A stretch of 64,000 bases of DNA from Bacillus proteolyticus. GTDB taxonomy: Bacteria > Bacillota > Bacilli > Bacillales > Bacillaceae_G. Within the stretch, counting starts at the first letter, position 1; the number at the start of each line of letters is the position of its first letter. Location of the stretch: the NCBI RefSeq assembly GCF_001884065.1, contig NZ_MACH01000116.1, positions 353,518-417,517 of the forward strand, read 5' to 3'. The notes under the pieces are model-generated. The model searched no databases, had not been told where the DNA came from, and saw only the letters and a list, made by a program, of their open reading frames with translations. Shown one piece after another: positions 16,782 to 26,131 of this stretch. The position numbers were made by a program, and so were the translations under genes.

Positions 16782-17731
16782 TACTTAAACCAACCCTTTT
16801 TATAAAACCAAGCCATCATGCCCCCACCAATTAACGCCATAATTAATAGACAAATAAAGTAACTATACTTCCCGCCAAGCTCTGGCATATGCGAAAAGTT
16901 CATGCCGTATACCCCTGCAATAAATGTTAACGGCATGAAAATAGTTGAGAAAACAGTTAATGTTTTCATAATATTGTTCATATGGTGGGAATTCAGTGAA
17001 AAGTAACTATCGCGAATATCTGCTGTTAATTCACGGCTTGCTTCAATCATCTCTGTCAGTTTAAGCAAATGATCATGTATATCTTTAAAATAAATTTCAT
17101 GATCGCTTATACCGTAAAAACGAGTTGAATTTAAAATGCGGTACAATAAATCACGCATCGGAATAATCGTACGCCTTAGTTTAGATAAATCTGTACGAAT
17201 ATCAAATACCTCTTCTAGCACACTTCCTGCTGTCTCACCCGTTAAATTATCATCAATTGCATTTAAATGGTCTTCAATGTAATAAACAGGCGCGAAATAA
17301 TCATCTACAATTTGGTCAATAATTGTATGTGCTACATGTAAAGGGCTCTTCTTAATACGTTTTTTCTCACCGAGCGTTTTCCATACTCTTTCAATCGCAT
17401 TATTATGAGAGAAGTGGAAAGAGACTATATATCGATCACTAACAAATAAATCGATTTCATGCGGTTCTAATCCGTCTTCTCCGAATGCATGGAGAACTAA
17501 AAAGTTATATCCATCATAAAAATCTACCTTTGGTCTCTGTACATACTCTACACAATCTTCAATCGCAAGGGGATGGAACTTGAAGTGATCTTGTAAAATA
17601 TATGTATACTCCTCTTTCGTCGGCTTATATAAATCAAGCCAATACCATACGATGTTTTCTTTTTTCGTGTCTTCCAGCGAAACATCATATAAAACTTCAT
17701 TTTTTTTCGTTATTGCACAAATTCTAATCAT
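16781..17731 (-). CDS. corA: CorA-family magnesium/cobalt transporter
   Basis: 316 residues. A long N-terminal cytoplasmic funnel domain is followed by two C-terminal membrane segments, with the selectivity motif YGMNF at the end of the first (around residue 281) and a basic tail KKGWFK. It forms a pentameric channel for Mg2+ (also Co2+, Ni2+). I chose ATG 17731, preceded by GGGTGA at good spacing; the longer frame would use TTG at 17758 without a ribosome binding site. Confidence 0.9.
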   Translation of the reverse strand: MIRICAITKKNEVLYDVSLEDTKKENIVWYWLDLYKPTKEEYTYILQDHFKFHPLAIEDCVEYVQRPKVDFYDGYNFLVLHAFGEDGLEPHEIDLFVSDRYIVSFHFSHNNAIERVWKTLGEKKRIKKSPLHVAHTIIDQIVDDYFAPVYYIEDHLNAIDDNLTGETAGSVLEEVFDIRTDLSKLRRTIIPMRDLLYRILNSTRFYGISDHEIYFKDIHDHLLKLTEMIEASRELTADIRDSYFSLNSHHMNNIMKTLTVFSTIFMPLTFIAGVYGMNFSHMPELGGKYSYFICLLIMALIGGGMMAWFYKKGWFK

Positions 17732-17772
17732 AATTTCACCCATTATTATTATAAACAAAAAATAGTAAAAAA

Positions 17773-17797
17773 AGCCAAGGAGAAATACTCCTTGGCT
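17773..17797 (-). terminator. Terminator of deoB-pupG-pdp
   Basis: 10-bp perfect stem AGCCAAGGAG (17773-17782) / CTCCTTGGCT (17788-17797), then TTTTTT on the minus strand. Confidence 0.88.
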
Positions 17798-17805
17798 CTT
17801 CTTTA

Positions 17806-19110
17806 TTATTTAGTAACGATGCCGTGCACTAGTGTCGGCGCATCTACATGGTCTTTAGCGATTTTCATGTTCTCATAAATTTTCGCTTTTACATCTTCAA
17901 CATTTTCGCGGTTTGCGTAAATTGTAACAAGAGAGTCCCCTTTTTTCACGCTATCGCCTACTTTTTTGCGAAGCATTAGACCAACTGCTAAATCAATTTC
18001 AGACTCTTTCGTTGCACGCCCTGCTCCTAAAAGCATTGCTGCTGTTCCGATTTCATCTGCAACGATTTCCGATACGTAACCGTCTTCTTTCGCTTCCACT
18101 TCAATTTTAAATTGTGCTTGTGGCAATTTAGAAGGATCATCAACAACAGATGCATCGCCGCCTTGCGCTGATAAGAACGTTTTAAATGATTCTAGCGCTT
18201 TACCATTGTTCATTACTTCAATTAACTTTTCACGCGCATCTTCTAAAGATGAAGCTTGTCCAGCAAGGTACACCATCTGACTGCCAAGCGTTAAACATAA
18301 CTCTTCTAAATCTTTCGGTCCTTTACCTTGTAATGTATCAATTGCTTCTTGTACTTCTAATGCGTTACCAATTGCTTCACCAAGCGGCTGACTCATATCA
18401 GAAATAACCGCCATCGTATTACGACCAACGTTATTACCGATGCGTACCATTGCTTCAGCTAAACGTTTTGCATCTTCATCCGTTTTCATAAATGCTCCTG
18501 CTCCAGTTTTTACATCAAGAACAATTGCATCTGCACCAGCAGCAATTTTTTTACTCATAATCGAGCTTGCAATAAGCGGAATTGAGTTTACTGTTGCCGT
18601 TACATCACGAAGTGCATATAACTTTTTATCAGCAGGTGTTAAGTTTCCACTTTGGCCGATAACAGCAATTTTATTTTCATTTACAAGACGCATGAATTCA
18701 TCATTTTCAATTTCCACATGGAATCCTGGAACTGCTTCTAATTTATCAATTGTACCACCAGTATGTCCTAAACCACGTCCAGACATTTTCGCTACTGGTA
18801 CACCTAAAGCAGCTACTAGTGGACCTAATACAAGTGTCGTTGTATCACCAACACCACCTGTTGAATGCTTATCTACTTTTACCCCTTCGATGGCTGATAA
18901 ATCAATTGTATCACCGCTATTTACCATTGCCATCGTTAAATCTGCACGTTCTTGATCATTCATATCTTGGAAGAAAATTGCCATTGCAAGTGAACTTACT
19001 TGATAATCAGGAATATCACCATTTGTATATCCTTCAATAATAAAGTTAATTTCTTCTGTCGTTAATGCTTGTCCATCACGTTTTTTTGCAATTAGGTCCA
19101 CCATTCTCAT
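17806..19110 (-). CDS. pdp: Pyrimidine-nucleoside phosphorylase
   Basis: 434 residues, usual length for the thymidine/pyrimidine-nucleoside phosphorylase family. The phosphate and nucleoside motif [17 protein letters not shown] is present near residue 81. It splits uridine, thymidine and deoxyuridine with phosphate to base and (deoxy)ribose-1-phosphate, which DeoB then isomerises. Third gene of deoB-pupG-pdp, 7 bp after pupG. Confidence 0.96.
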   Translation of the reverse strand: MRMVDLIAKKRDGQALTTEEINFIIEGYTNGDIPDYQVSSLAMAIFFQDMNDQERADLTMAMVNSGDTIDLSAIEGVKVDKHSTGGVGDTTTLVLGPLVAALGVPVAKMSGRGLGHTGGTIDKLEAVPGFHVEIENDEFMRLVNENKIAVIGQSGNLTPADKKLYALRDVTATVNSIPLIASSIMSKKIAAGADAIVLDVKTGAGAFMKTDEDAKRLAEAMVRIGNNVGRNTMAVISDMSQPLGEAIGNALEVQEAIDTLQGKGPKDLEELCLTLGSQMVYLAGQASSLEDAREKLIEVMNNGKALESFKTFLSAQGGDASVVDDPSKLPQAQFKIEVEAKEDGYVSEIVADEIGTAAMLLGAGRATKESEIDLAVGLMLRKKVGDSVKKGDSLVTIYANRENVEDVKAKIYENMKIAKDHVDAPTLVHGIVTK

Positions 19111-19117
19111 TGTGAAG

Positions 19118-19939
19118 TCACCCCTTCATTTGTTTTACGATTGCTTTTACTAATGCTAAGAAGTTAGCTTTAACACGTTCTGTCGTTTCAATTACTTCAT
19201 CATGGTGAAGTGGCTGATCTAAAATACCAGCTGCCATATTTGAAATACAAGAAATACCAAGTACTTTCATACCAGCATGACGAGCTACAATTACTTCCGG
19301 TACTGTTGACATACCAACTGCATCTCCGCCAAGTGTACGAAGCATACGAATTTCAGCAGGTGTTTCATATACAGGACCTGTCATTCCAACATATACACCT
19401 TCTTGTACTTTAATGTTTAAGTCTGCTGCAACTTGTTTCGCCATTTCGCGAAGTTCTGTCGTATAAGATGTAGACATATCAGGGAAACGTACACCCATTT
19501 CAGAATCATTTGGTCCAATTAATGGATTCGTACCCATGAAGTTAATGTGGTCTGAAATTAACATAAGATCGCCTGGTTCAAATGATGTATTTACACCACC
19601 AGCTGCGTTCGTTACAACAACAGTTTCTACACCTAGTTCTTTCATAACACGAACTGGAAATGTTACTTTTTGCATGTCATATCCTTCGTAGAAATGGAAA
19701 CGTCCTTGCATTGCTACTACAGGTACACCTTGAAGTGTACCGAATACTAGTTGACCTGCATGTCCTTCTACAGTTGATACTGGGAATTCAGGAATTTCGC
19801 TGTAAGGCACTGTTACCGCATTTTCGATTTCATCTGCTAATACACCTAGTCCAGATCCAAGGATTAGTCCTACTTGTGGTGTTTCTTGAAATTTCTCTTT
19901 TAAGTATGAAGCTGATTTTGTAATAAGTTCACGATTCAT
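19118..19939 (-). CDS. pupG: Purine-nucleoside phosphorylase (trimeric type)
   Basis: 273 residues, the trimeric PNP type. Landmarks are GLILGSGLG near residue 24 (phosphate), GRFHFYEGY near 80, AAGGVN near 112 and CISNMAAG in the base pocket. It phosphorolyses guanosine and inosine. Middle gene of the nucleoside-catabolic operon, 12 bp from deoB and 7 bp from pdp. Confidence 0.96.
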   Translation of the reverse strand: MNRELITKSASYLKEKFQETPQVGLILGSGLGVLADEIENAVTVPYSEIPEFPVSTVEGHAGQLVFGTLQGVPVVAMQGRFHFYEGYDMQKVTFPVRVMKELGVETVVVTNAAGGVNTSFEPGDLMLISDHINFMGTNPLIGPNDSEMGVRFPDMSTSYTTELREMAKQVAADLNIKVQEGVYVGMTGPVYETPAEIRMLRTLGGDAVGMSTVPEVIVARHAGMKVLGISCISNMAAGILDQPLHHDEVIETTERVKANFLALVKAIVKQMKG

Positions 19940-19951
19940 TTGTTTATCCCC

Positions 19952-21136
19952 CTATTTCTTTAGCTCGTTTAAGAAGCTTGTTCCGTATTCTGGCATTTTC
20001 ACACCGAAGTTTTCTGCTACAGTTGCACCAATATCAGCAAATGTTTGACGAAGTGCTAATTCTTGTCCGCCTTCTTTCATGCTTGGGCTATATGCTAATA
20101 ACGGTACATATTCACGTGTATGATCAGTACCAGGATGTACTGGATCATTACCATGGTCTGCTGTAATTAATAATAAATCATCTTCTTTAAGTTTTTCGAA
20201 TACTTCTGGAAGACGTGCATCATACTCTTGCAGAGCTTCTCCATATCCTTGTGGATCACGACGGTGACCGAATAATGCATCAAAGTCAACTAAGTTTAAG
20301 AAGCTAAGACCTGTAAAGTCCATGTTTAATGTATCTACAAGCTTATCCATTCCATCCATGTTAGACTTCGTACGAAGTGATTCCGTTACCCCTTCGCCAT
20401 CATAAATATCAGAAATTTTACCGATAGCAATTACATCGTAGTCACTATCTTTTAATTCATTCATTACCGTGCGACCAAATGGTTTTAATGCATAGTCATG
20501 ACGATTTGGTGTACGTGTGAATTTCCCTGGTTCTCCAACGAATGGACGAGCGATAACACGTCCTACCATGTACTTCTCATCTAACGTTAGTTCACGGGCA
20601 ATTTTACAAATTTTATATAACTCATCAAGTGGCACTACTTCTTCGTGTGCTGCAATTTGTAATACGCTATCAGCAGACGTGTAAACGATTAAAGAGCCTG
20701 TTTCCATTTGCTCTTGACCAAGCTCATCAAGAATTTCTGTTCCAGAAGCTGGCTTATTACCGATAATTTTACGGCCTGTTTTTTCTTCTAATTCATCAAG
20801 TAATTCTTTTGGGAATCCTTCAGGGAATACTTGGAATGGTGTATCAATGTAAAGGCCCATAATTTCCCAGTGACCTGTCATTGTATCTTTACCGGTAGAT
20901 TTCTCTTGCATTTTTGTATAATATCCAAGCGGTTTCTCTACTTTAGAGATCCCTTTCATTTCACGAATATTACCAAGACCTAATTTCACCATGTTTGGCA
21001 TGTTTAATCCATTCATATGTTCAGCGATATGACCAATTGTATCAGAACCTAAATCACCAAACTGCTCAGCATCAGGTGCCTCACCGATTCCCACAGAGTC
21101 CATCACGACTAGGAAAATACGTTTATATTTATTCAT
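19952..21136 (-). CDS. deoB: Phosphopentomutase
   Basis: 394 residues, alkaline-phosphatase superfamily. Metal-binding motifs are [14 protein letters not shown] (residues ~10-23) and the late [19 protein letters not shown]. It converts (deoxy)ribose-1-phosphate into the 5-phosphate, joining nucleoside breakdown to the pentose phosphate and acetaldehyde routes. First gene of its operon (called drm in B. subtilis), with AGGAGG before ATG 21136. Confidence 0.97.
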   Translation of the reverse strand: MNKYKRIFLVVMDSVGIGEAPDAEQFGDLGSDTIGHIAEHMNGLNMPNMVKLGLGNIREMKGISKVEKPLGYYTKMQEKSTGKDTMTGHWEIMGLYIDTPFQVFPEGFPKELLDELEEKTGRKIIGNKPASGTEILDELGQEQMETGSLIVYTSADSVLQIAAHEEVVPLDELYKICKIARELTLDEKYMVGRVIARPFVGEPGKFTRTPNRHDYALKPFGRTVMNELKDSDYDVIAIGKISDIYDGEGVTESLRTKSNMDGMDKLVDTLNMDFTGLSFLNLVDFDALFGHRRDPQGYGEALQEYDARLPEVFEKLKEDDLLLITADHGNDPVHPGTDHTREYVPLLAYSPSMKEGGQELALRQTFADIGATVAENFGVKMPEYGTSFLNELKK

Positions 21137-21474
21137 AACTGCAACCTCCTATATGTTCAGTTCTACTTCTTGTAGTATGTTCAAAACGCTATAAAGTGAA
21201 ACTGTTATCAATGGGAATTATCTTTCGTCCTCATTATTAAACAGTACTGCTTTAAATCATTCTCTAACTTTTTCGTTTTACTTTCAAACGAATCAAAAAA
21301 ATTTCTAATTTTTTCTAAGTCAGATGTCAGACATCTGATATTGATATCATAACATGTTTACGCTTTCTTTTTAATACATTTTCGTAGAATTTCTTATTTT
21401 ATTCACACTTCTATTGTAATCCATTCTGCGAAGAAGTGCTAATTATTTTATAACATATTTCCTAATATAAAAAT
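21137..21474. other. Intergenic region upstream of deoB
   Basis: About 340 bp without a gene on either strand. It holds the deoB promoter region with a 19-bp palindrome (21320-21338) and a -10-like TATGAT on the minus strand (complement of 21346-21351). This leaves a deoB leader of about 200 nt, in which I see no recognised riboswitch. A/T-rich throughout. Confidence 0.6.
21320..21338. promoter_or_regulatory. 19-bp palindromic operator before deoB
   Basis: Perfect dyad TCAGATGTC-A-GACATCTGA. On the minus strand it begins 7 nt after a -10-like TATGAT, so a bound protein would cover the transcription start. The core TGTCnGACA is of the kind read by FadR-type GntR regulators; the cognate regulator is not visible in the window. 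Confidence 0.6.
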
Positions 21475-21502
21475 AAAAAGCAGCTCTAAAGAGCTGCTTT
21501 TT
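21475..21502 (-). terminator. Terminator of the YtkA-type lipoprotein gene
   Basis: 12-bp stem 21475-21486 (AAAAAGCAGCTC) with 21491-21502, loop TAAA, overlapping the stop codon; T-rich on the minus strand. Confidence 0.82.
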
Positions 21503-22226
21503 ATTTTACTTCTACTGTTTCTTCTTTGTGTTCATGTAATTCGCCTTTTCTTACATGAACTTTCACTTTGTAAGCACCATTCTCTTTGAAAGTATGCTTA
21601 CTTTCATATTCGCCTTTATTCCCCTCTTTTGCTGGAATAAATTCATGCTTTTCAACGCCGTCTTTCCAAATTTCAAGTTGTACTTCAGCACCAGTTAGTG
21701 CCTCTTCTTTTTGTTTTAAATGAACTTTCATTGTTGACTCAGCATTTGCTTTAATATCACCAGCCATAAGGTGTATCATCGTATCACTTTTATGGTCTCC
21801 ATGGCCTTCTTCTTTTTTCGCATCTTCAACTTTTGCATTTCCCACAGCCACTTTTACTTCCGGCATAACATGCATTTCACGTGCATTTGTATGAGCAATA
21901 ATATGATATACTCCATCAGTTTCGAATGTTTTCTCTACAGCATAAACACCTTTTCCTTTATGCTTACCGTCTAACATCTCGTGTTTTTCGTCGCCTGTTT
22001 TCCAAATTTCAAACTTTACATCATCAGCATCCGTTACTTTTTCTTTTCCTTGTGTAACAAGTGCTTGTACTTCTGTTTTTTCACCAGGTTTAATTTCCTT
22101 CGGATTCGTTTGAACTGCTACTTTTACAGCTTCAAGTTTCTGTTCTTTTTTCGGTTCTTCTTTGTTTGTATTACAGCCAGCTAAAGCTAGCATCGCGATA
22201 AATAACGTCATAATAAGTTTTTTCAT
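21501..22226 (-). CDS. Lipoprotein with two YtkA-like domains
   Basis: 241 residues. A lipoprotein signal ends in the lipobox LAGC (Cys18). Two copies of a YtkA/FixH-like beta-sandwich follow: about residues 35-130 and 150-241. Each has the pattern V.FEIWK(T/D)G..KHE and then a HVxxxEHxE-like end, so the protein is an internal duplication. A His/Asp-rich linker (EGHGDHKSD) joins them and could bind metal. There are three ATGs in a row (22232, 22229, 22226); AGGAGG is best spaced (8 nt) for 22226. Function unknown; YtkA proteins are often near copper or cytochrome genes. Confidence 0.82.
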   Translation of the reverse strand: MKKLIMTLFIAMLALAGCNTNKEEPKKEQKLEAVKVAVQTNPKEIKPGEKTEVQALVTQGKEKVTDADDVKFEIWKTGDEKHEMLDGKHKGKGVYAVEKTFETDGVYHIIAHTNAREMHVMPEVKVAVGNAKVEDAKKEEGHGDHKSDTMIHLMAGDIKANAESTMKVHLKQKEEALTGAEVQLEIWKDGVEKHEFIPAKEGNKGEYESKHTFKENGAYKVKVHVRKGELHEHKEETVEVK

Positions 22227-22360
22227 CATCATTTCCTCCTTCATACTTTCTTTAGTATAGAGGAAAAACATTGTAATATTCCAGTCTTCTGCTGAAAACA
22301 ATATACGAAATGTTTGTGAAGTTTCTGTGAAACGATTTACTCTTCTTAATCTATGAAAAA

Positions 22361-22381
22361 AGAGCATAATAACTATGCTCT
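22361..22381 (-). terminator. Terminator of xerD
   Basis: Stem AGAGCATA (22361-22368) / TATGCTCT (22374-22381), then TTTTTCATAG on the minus strand. The xerD stop lies in the hairpin. Confidence 0.7.
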
Positions 22382-23263
22382 CGGATGAAACTGTTTATAT
22401 ACATCTTTTAATCTAGCTTTTGAAACATGCGTATAAATTTGCGTCGTTGAAATATCTGCATGTCCAAGCATTTCTTGCACGGCACGTAAGTCTGCCCCAT
22501 TTTCTAATAAATGCGTAGCAAACGAGTGACGCAACGTATGCGGTGTAAGCTCTTTTTCAATATTTGCTTCTTTCGCTAATCGCTTTAAAATTTTCCAAAA
22601 CCCTTGTCTTGATAATCGATTACCATGATGGTTTAAAAAGAGTGCATCTACTGCTTTTTTCCCCATCAGTTCTCTTCTTCCTTTTTCAATATACTTTTGA
22701 ATTGCTTCCGTTGCTAAGCTTCCTAATGGAATAATTCTTTCTTTATTCCCTTTCCCTATGCAGCGGACAAATCCCATAGTCAAGTGTACATCTTCTAAAT
22801 TTAATGCAATTAATTCTGAAACACGAAGTCCTGTTGCATACAATAACTCCAACATTGCCTTATCACGAATCCCAAAAGCGCTCACCGCTTTCGGAGTCTG
22901 AAGTAATGCTTCTACTTCGTCAATCGATAATACTTTTGGTAATTTCCGTTCCCCTTGCGGCGTTTCAATATGTACCGATGGGTCATGCTCCACCGCTCGT
23001 TCACGAAGTAAAAATTGGTGAAACGAACGAATCGATGCAATATGACGTGCCAATGTTTTTGAAGATTTTCCGTTTTCTTTTAAATACTGCAAAAAGTTAA
23101 CAATGTGTATGCGCGTCACTTCATGAAATGTCTTCGTCTGTTCTACATTTTGCAAATACTTCACATAGCTTTTCAAATCACGTTCATAAGATACAACTGT
23201 ATTTTTCGCTAACCCTTTTTCAACAATCATATAATGAATAAAATCTTTTAATTGATCTTCCAA
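22373..23263 (-). CDS. xerD: Site-specific tyrosine recombinase XerD
   Basis: 296 residues, usual length. N-terminal SAM-like DNA-binding domain (1-100), then the catalytic domain with Arg in ATGLRVSEL, Lys in [17 protein letters not shown], and the nucleophile Tyr in STTQIYTHV. With CodV/XerC it resolves chromosome dimers at dif. The start is TTG 23263, preceded by GGGGAG; the next ATG would cut 11 residues from the first helix. It follows yqzK closely, as in other bacilli. Confidence 0.95.
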   Translation of the reverse strand: MEDQLKDFIHYMIVEKGLAKNTVVSYERDLKSYVKYLQNVEQTKTFHEVTRIHIVNFLQYLKENGKSSKTLARHIASIRSFHQFLLRERAVEHDPSVHIETPQGERKLPKVLSIDEVEALLQTPKAVSAFGIRDKAMLELLYATGLRVSELIALNLEDVHLTMGFVRCIGKGNKERIIPLGSLATEAIQKYIEKGRRELMGKKAVDALFLNHHGNRLSRQGFWKILKRLAKEANIEKELTPHTLRHSFATHLLENGADLRAVQEMLGHADISTTQIYTHVSKARLKDVYKQFHPRA

Positions 23264-23269
23264 TATACA

Positions 23270-23500
23270 CTACTCCCCATTTTCATAGAAAAACATCATT
23301 CTATTTACGAAAGCATCCTTTGCCGGCTCCTCATTCCCTGATACTTTTTCTACAGTCTCTTCTTTTGGCTTTTCATAACGATGGTAACTTTCATATTCTT
23401 CATTTATCCATAGTATAGCGAAATAAAACAAAATCGTACAACTCGTAAATAATAAAAATACTTTCATCCCATCAAAAGTTAATTTTAAAGCTCGGCGCAT
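23270..23500 (-). CDS. yqzK: YqzK-like small membrane protein (DUF4227)
   Basis: 76 residues. One membrane segment (VFLLFTSCTILFYFAILW, residues ~13-30) follows a basic N-terminus, then an acidic, charged tail. It lies between fur and xerD, the place of yqzK in Bacillus. I set the start at ATG 23500 (MRRALKLTF), with GGAGGA 7 nt upstream, not at the longer frame. Function unknown. Confidence 0.8.
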   Translation of the reverse strand: MRRALKLTFDGMKVFLLFTSCTILFYFAILWINEEYESYHRYEKPKEETVEKVSGNEEPAKDAFVNRMMFFYENGE

Positions 23501-23575
23501 TGTAAATTCCTCCAAAATATAAGTTATTACAACATATGCCAAGCTTTCACCAATTTATACCTTATTCAAATAAAA

Positions 23576-23605
23576 AACCTCTTCCTAGTTAAATAGGAAA
23601 AGGTT
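23576..23605 (-). terminator. Terminator of fur
   Basis: Stem 23576-23587 with 23594-23605 (AACCTCTTCCTA / TAGGAAAAGGTT, one mismatch), then TTTTTTA on the minus strand. The fur stop codon overlaps it. Confidence 0.75.
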
Positions 23606-24059
23606 ATTTTTCATCCGTTTCATTTTCTTGACAATTTTTACAAATCCCATGGAATGTTAAACGATGATCTTTCACCTTAAAGCTCCAGTCTCGTTCTACT
23701 TTATTCTCCACTTCACCAAGTAAATCTTCTTGTATTTCTTGTACAGCACCGCATTGTGTACAGATTAAATGATGGTGGAAACGCTGTGCACCTTCCTGGC
23801 GTAAGTCATAGCGCGAAACACCGTCTCCGAAGTTAATCTTATCGACAACTTTTAACTCAGACAATAACTCTAGAGTTCGATAGACGGTTGCTAATCCGAT
23901 CTCTGGCGACTTTTCTTTTACAAGGAGGTATACATCTTCTGCGCTTAAATGATCTTCTTCATTCTCTAGCAGCACACGAACTGTTGCTTCACGTTGTGGT
24001 GTCAATTTATAGCTCGCTGCATGTAATTGCTTCTTAATTCGTTCAATTCTTTCTTCCAT
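23604..24059 (-). CDS. fur: Ferric uptake regulator Fur
   Basis: 151 residues of the Fur family. The winged helix (AEDVYLLVKEKSPEIGLATVY) is followed by the metal site FHHHLICTQCG and a second CxxC (CKNC), which together bind structural zinc. Of the three bacillus paralogues (Fur, PerR, Zur) the position next to yqzK, xerD and spoIIM identifies Fur. It represses iron-uptake genes with Fe2+. A Fur box lies upstream of its promoter. Confidence 0.93.
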   Translation of the reverse strand: MEERIERIKKQLHAASYKLTPQREATVRVLLENEEDHLSAEDVYLLVKEKSPEIGLATVYRTLELLSELKVVDKINFGDGVSRYDLRQEGAQRFHHHLICTQCGAVQEIQEDLLGEVENKVERDWSFKVKDHRLTFHGICKNCQENETDEK

Positions 24060-24092
24060 TCGGTACTACTCCCTCCTCGCCACTCTTACACC

Positions 24093-24120
24093 ATTATATC
24101 AGAAGAAGGGCTTCTGTCAA
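24093..24120 (-). promoter_or_regulatory. Sigma-A promoter of fur
   Basis: On the minus strand, perfect TTGACA (complement of 24115-24120) and perfect TATAAT (complement of 24093-24098), 16-nt spacer, about 35 bp upstream of fur. Confidence 0.85.
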
Positions 24121-24142
24121 AAGAAAAACAATAAAAACAAAT

Positions 24143-24157
24143 TGATAATTATTCTCA
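24143..24157. promoter_or_regulatory. Fur box upstream of fur
   Basis: TGATAATTATTCTCA fits the 7-1-7 Fur box (TGATAATnATTATCA) with one mismatch, and the PerR box less well (three mismatches). It lies 22 bp upstream of the fur -35, so it may fine-tune fur transcription rather than block RNA polymerase directly. Confidence 0.6.
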
Positions 24158-24165
24158 AAAAGTAT

Positions 24166-24813
24166 TTATTGTTTGTTAATAGCCTCCACGACTTCTTTCA
24201 TTAAAACTGGTGATGCATATGCCTCAACACTAGAAGCAAGAGCTAACACCGCTCCGATCACTAGAAAGAAACATGTATAACGAATTAATAATGGTAATAG
24301 TGGCTCGGTTATTTTCCTAATAAACTGATGCCTAATCATGCGTAAGGAAAAGCTTGCAGCAATTGTTGTCATAATGAGAAATACAGGAATTATAATTAAA
24401 TTTTGCGGCAATACAGACACAAACGCTAACAATAATCCATTCCATCCGTGCTGACTTACTAAAAAACCTACTGTAAATCCAACAACTACTCCTTTTAAAA
24501 ATAATAAGATGAAAATGAGTGGTAACCCAATAATCGAAATCCCCAAAATCCAAATAAAGCCGATGTATTTTAATTGCGAAAAGTAACTTTCTCGAAACAT
24601 TTCGCCCGCGATTGCAAATTCTCCTTTAGAAACTTGTCCAAAAAAACGTTGTAAATAAAATGATAAATCTTGCTTTTGGTTTATTTGTAAACTATTCACA
24701 AGAATCGCTCCAAATATTACCCCCATCAATAATAAAACAGCATTAAATATATATAATGAAGAGTTTTCCTGTATGTGAGACATTACACGGTCTTGCCAAG
24801 TTTTTCGCCACAT
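24166..24813 (-). CDS. spoIIM: Stage II sporulation protein M
   Basis: 215 residues with about five membrane segments. SpoIIM is part of the SpoIIDMP machine that drives engulfment of the forespore by remodelling peptidoglycan; it recruits SpoIIP and SpoIID at the mother-cell membrane. ATG 24813 has GGAGGG upstream. A sigma-E promoter pattern precedes it, as expected. Confidence 0.95.
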   Translation of the reverse strand: MWRKTWQDRVMSHIQENSSLYIFNAVLLLMGVIFGAILVNSLQINQKQDLSFYLQRFFGQVSKGEFAIAGEMFRESYFSQLKYIGFIWILGISIIGLPLIFILLFLKGVVVGFTVGFLVSQHGWNGLLLAFVSVLPQNLIIIPVFLIMTTIAASFSLRMIRHQFIRKITEPLLPLLIRYTCFFLVIGAVLALASSVEAYASPVLMKEVVEAINKQ

Positions 24814-24844
24814 TTTCCTTCCCTCCGTTCACACTCTTACTAAA

Positions 24845-24873
24845 AATGTATGAAAGAAAGAAAAAAAGTATGA
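24845..24873 (-). promoter_or_regulatory. Probable sigma-E promoter of spoIIM
   Basis: On the minus strand, TCATACT (complement of 24867-24873), 14-nt spacer, CATACATT (complement of 24845-24852). This fits the sigma-E consensus (KMATATT / CATACANT) and lies about 35 bp from the start codon. Confidence 0.65.
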
Positions 24874-24939
24874 CGAATTAACATTGAAATTCCGCTCTAC
24901 TTTGCTAAACTAAATAGTAGAGAATAGGAGGGATTTCTC

Positions 24940-25491
24940 TTGAAACCATTATTATTAGATTTTCCAACGTTATTTCAAACTGAGCGACTGCAAGTACGTA
25001 AGCCGTTTCCGGGTGACGGTACAGAAGTATATGAAGCAATCCAAGCTTCTCTAGAAGACTTATTACCGTGGATGCCAATTACAGCCGAAACAGAAGAGAG
25101 TGCGGAAGAAATTGTTCGCGAAGCTCACGGACAGTTTTTACTTCGTGAAACACTTGATTTTCACTTATACGATAAAGTATCTGGTACATTCATCGGAGCT
25201 ATTACTCTTAAGCCTGAAAACTGGGACATTCCAAAGTTTTCACTTCACTTCTGGTTACATAGCGCCTATACAAAACAAGGCTACATGACAGAAGCTGTTA
25301 AAGGTGCGATTCAATTCGCTTTTGATAAGCTAAGTGCTAGAAGAATTGAAATTCGTACTGATGCAACAAACGTGAACGCATGTAACTTAGCAGAACGTCT
25401 AGAATTTATTTTAGAAGGTACTATGGAAAATGATTTCCTAGCACCAGATGGTAGCTTACGCGATGCACGTGTATATGCAAAAATTAATTAA
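24940..25491 (+). CDS. GNAT acetyltransferase, RimJ/RimL type
   Basis: 183-residue GNAT enzyme. N-terminal LFQTERLQVRKPFPGDG and the acetyl-CoA end ARRIEIRTDATNVNACNLAE are typical of the RimJ/RimL group, which acetylates protein N-termini or small amines. The glycine-rich pyrophosphate loop is weakly conserved here (YTKQGYMTEA). The start is TTG 24940 with AGGAGGG upstream. Substrate unknown. Confidence 0.85.
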   Translation: MKPLLLDFPTLFQTERLQVRKPFPGDGTEVYEAIQASLEDLLPWMPITAETEESAEEIVREAHGQFLLRETLDFHLYDKVSGTFIGAITLKPENWDIPKFSLHFWLHSAYTKQGYMTEAVKGAIQFAFDKLSARRIEIRTDATNVNACNLAERLEFILEGTMENDFLAPDGSLRDARVYAKIN

Positions 25492-25492
25492 A

Positions 25493-25519
25493 AAAACACT
25501 CGCCTAAGGCGAGTGTTTT
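25493..25519. terminator. Bidirectional terminator
   Basis: 12-bp perfect stem AAAACACTCGCC (25493-25504) / GGCGAGTGTTTT (25508-25519), loop TAA. It serves the acetyltransferase gene and nudF, whose stop codon overlaps the right arm. Confidence 0.9.
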
Positions 25520-26057
25520 ATTTTTGTAATTGTAAATATTGCACAGCGAACATCGTCTTCGCATCATGAATGCGAAGGTCTTTCATAAGATCAATGGCTT
25601 CTTCTAATGACACTTCCATTAACTCCACAAATTCATCTTCATCTAAAGCTGCTTTATTTTCTTTTTGTTTTAATCCTGTCGCCTTATATACATATAAAAT
25701 CTCATCTGCAAAGCCAGGTGATGTATAAAAAGATGTAATAAGCTCCATATTTTCACATACATATCCTGTTTCTTCTTCTAATTCACGAACTGCTGTTACT
25801 TCTGGCTTTTCTCCAGGTTCTAACTTCCCAGCAGGGATTTCCACAATTGCCTTTTCAAGAGCTTTACGATACTGCTCGACAAGTACAATTTTCCCTTCAT
25901 CAGTAATAGCAATAATAGCAACTGCCCCAGGGTGATTTACGATTTCACGTTTACTCATTTCTCCATTTGGTAATACTACTTCATCAACACGAACTTTTAT
26001 AACTCTACCATCAAAAATCGGTTCAGTTTTTACTGTTCTTTCTGCAAGATTACTCAT
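25518..26057 (-). CDS. nudF: ADP-ribose pyrophosphatase (Nudix)
   Basis: 179-residue Nudix hydrolase. The Nudix box is GKLEPGEKPEVTAVRELEEE followed by TGY, matching GX5EX7REUXEEXGU. The N-terminal KTEPIFDGRVIKV and the dimer strands are those of ADP-ribose pyrophosphatase; it cuts ADP-ribose into AMP and ribose-5-phosphate. It is divergent from mciZ, as in B. subtilis. Confidence 0.92.
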   Translation of the reverse strand: MSNLAERTVKTEPIFDGRVIKVRVDEVVLPNGEMSKREIVNHPGAVAIIAITDEGKIVLVEQYRKALEKAIVEIPAGKLEPGEKPEVTAVRELEEETGYVCENMELITSFYTSPGFADEILYVYKATGLKQKENKAALDEDEFVELMEVSLEEAIDLMKDLRIHDAKTMFAVQYLQLQK

Positions 26058-26075
26058 ACTACTTCATCTCCCTGT

Positions 26076-26103
26076 TCTATTTCCTATTCTTTCCTCATAC
26101 ATT
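26076..26103 (+). promoter_or_regulatory. Probable sigma-E promoter of mciZ
   Basis: TCTATTT (26076-26082), 13-nt spacer, CATACATT (26096-26103): a good sigma-E match. mciZ is sigma-E dependent in B. subtilis. It lies in the short gap between nudF and mciZ. Confidence 0.6.
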
Positions 26104-26131
26104 TTACCACATTGAAAGGAGCGTGATAGAA

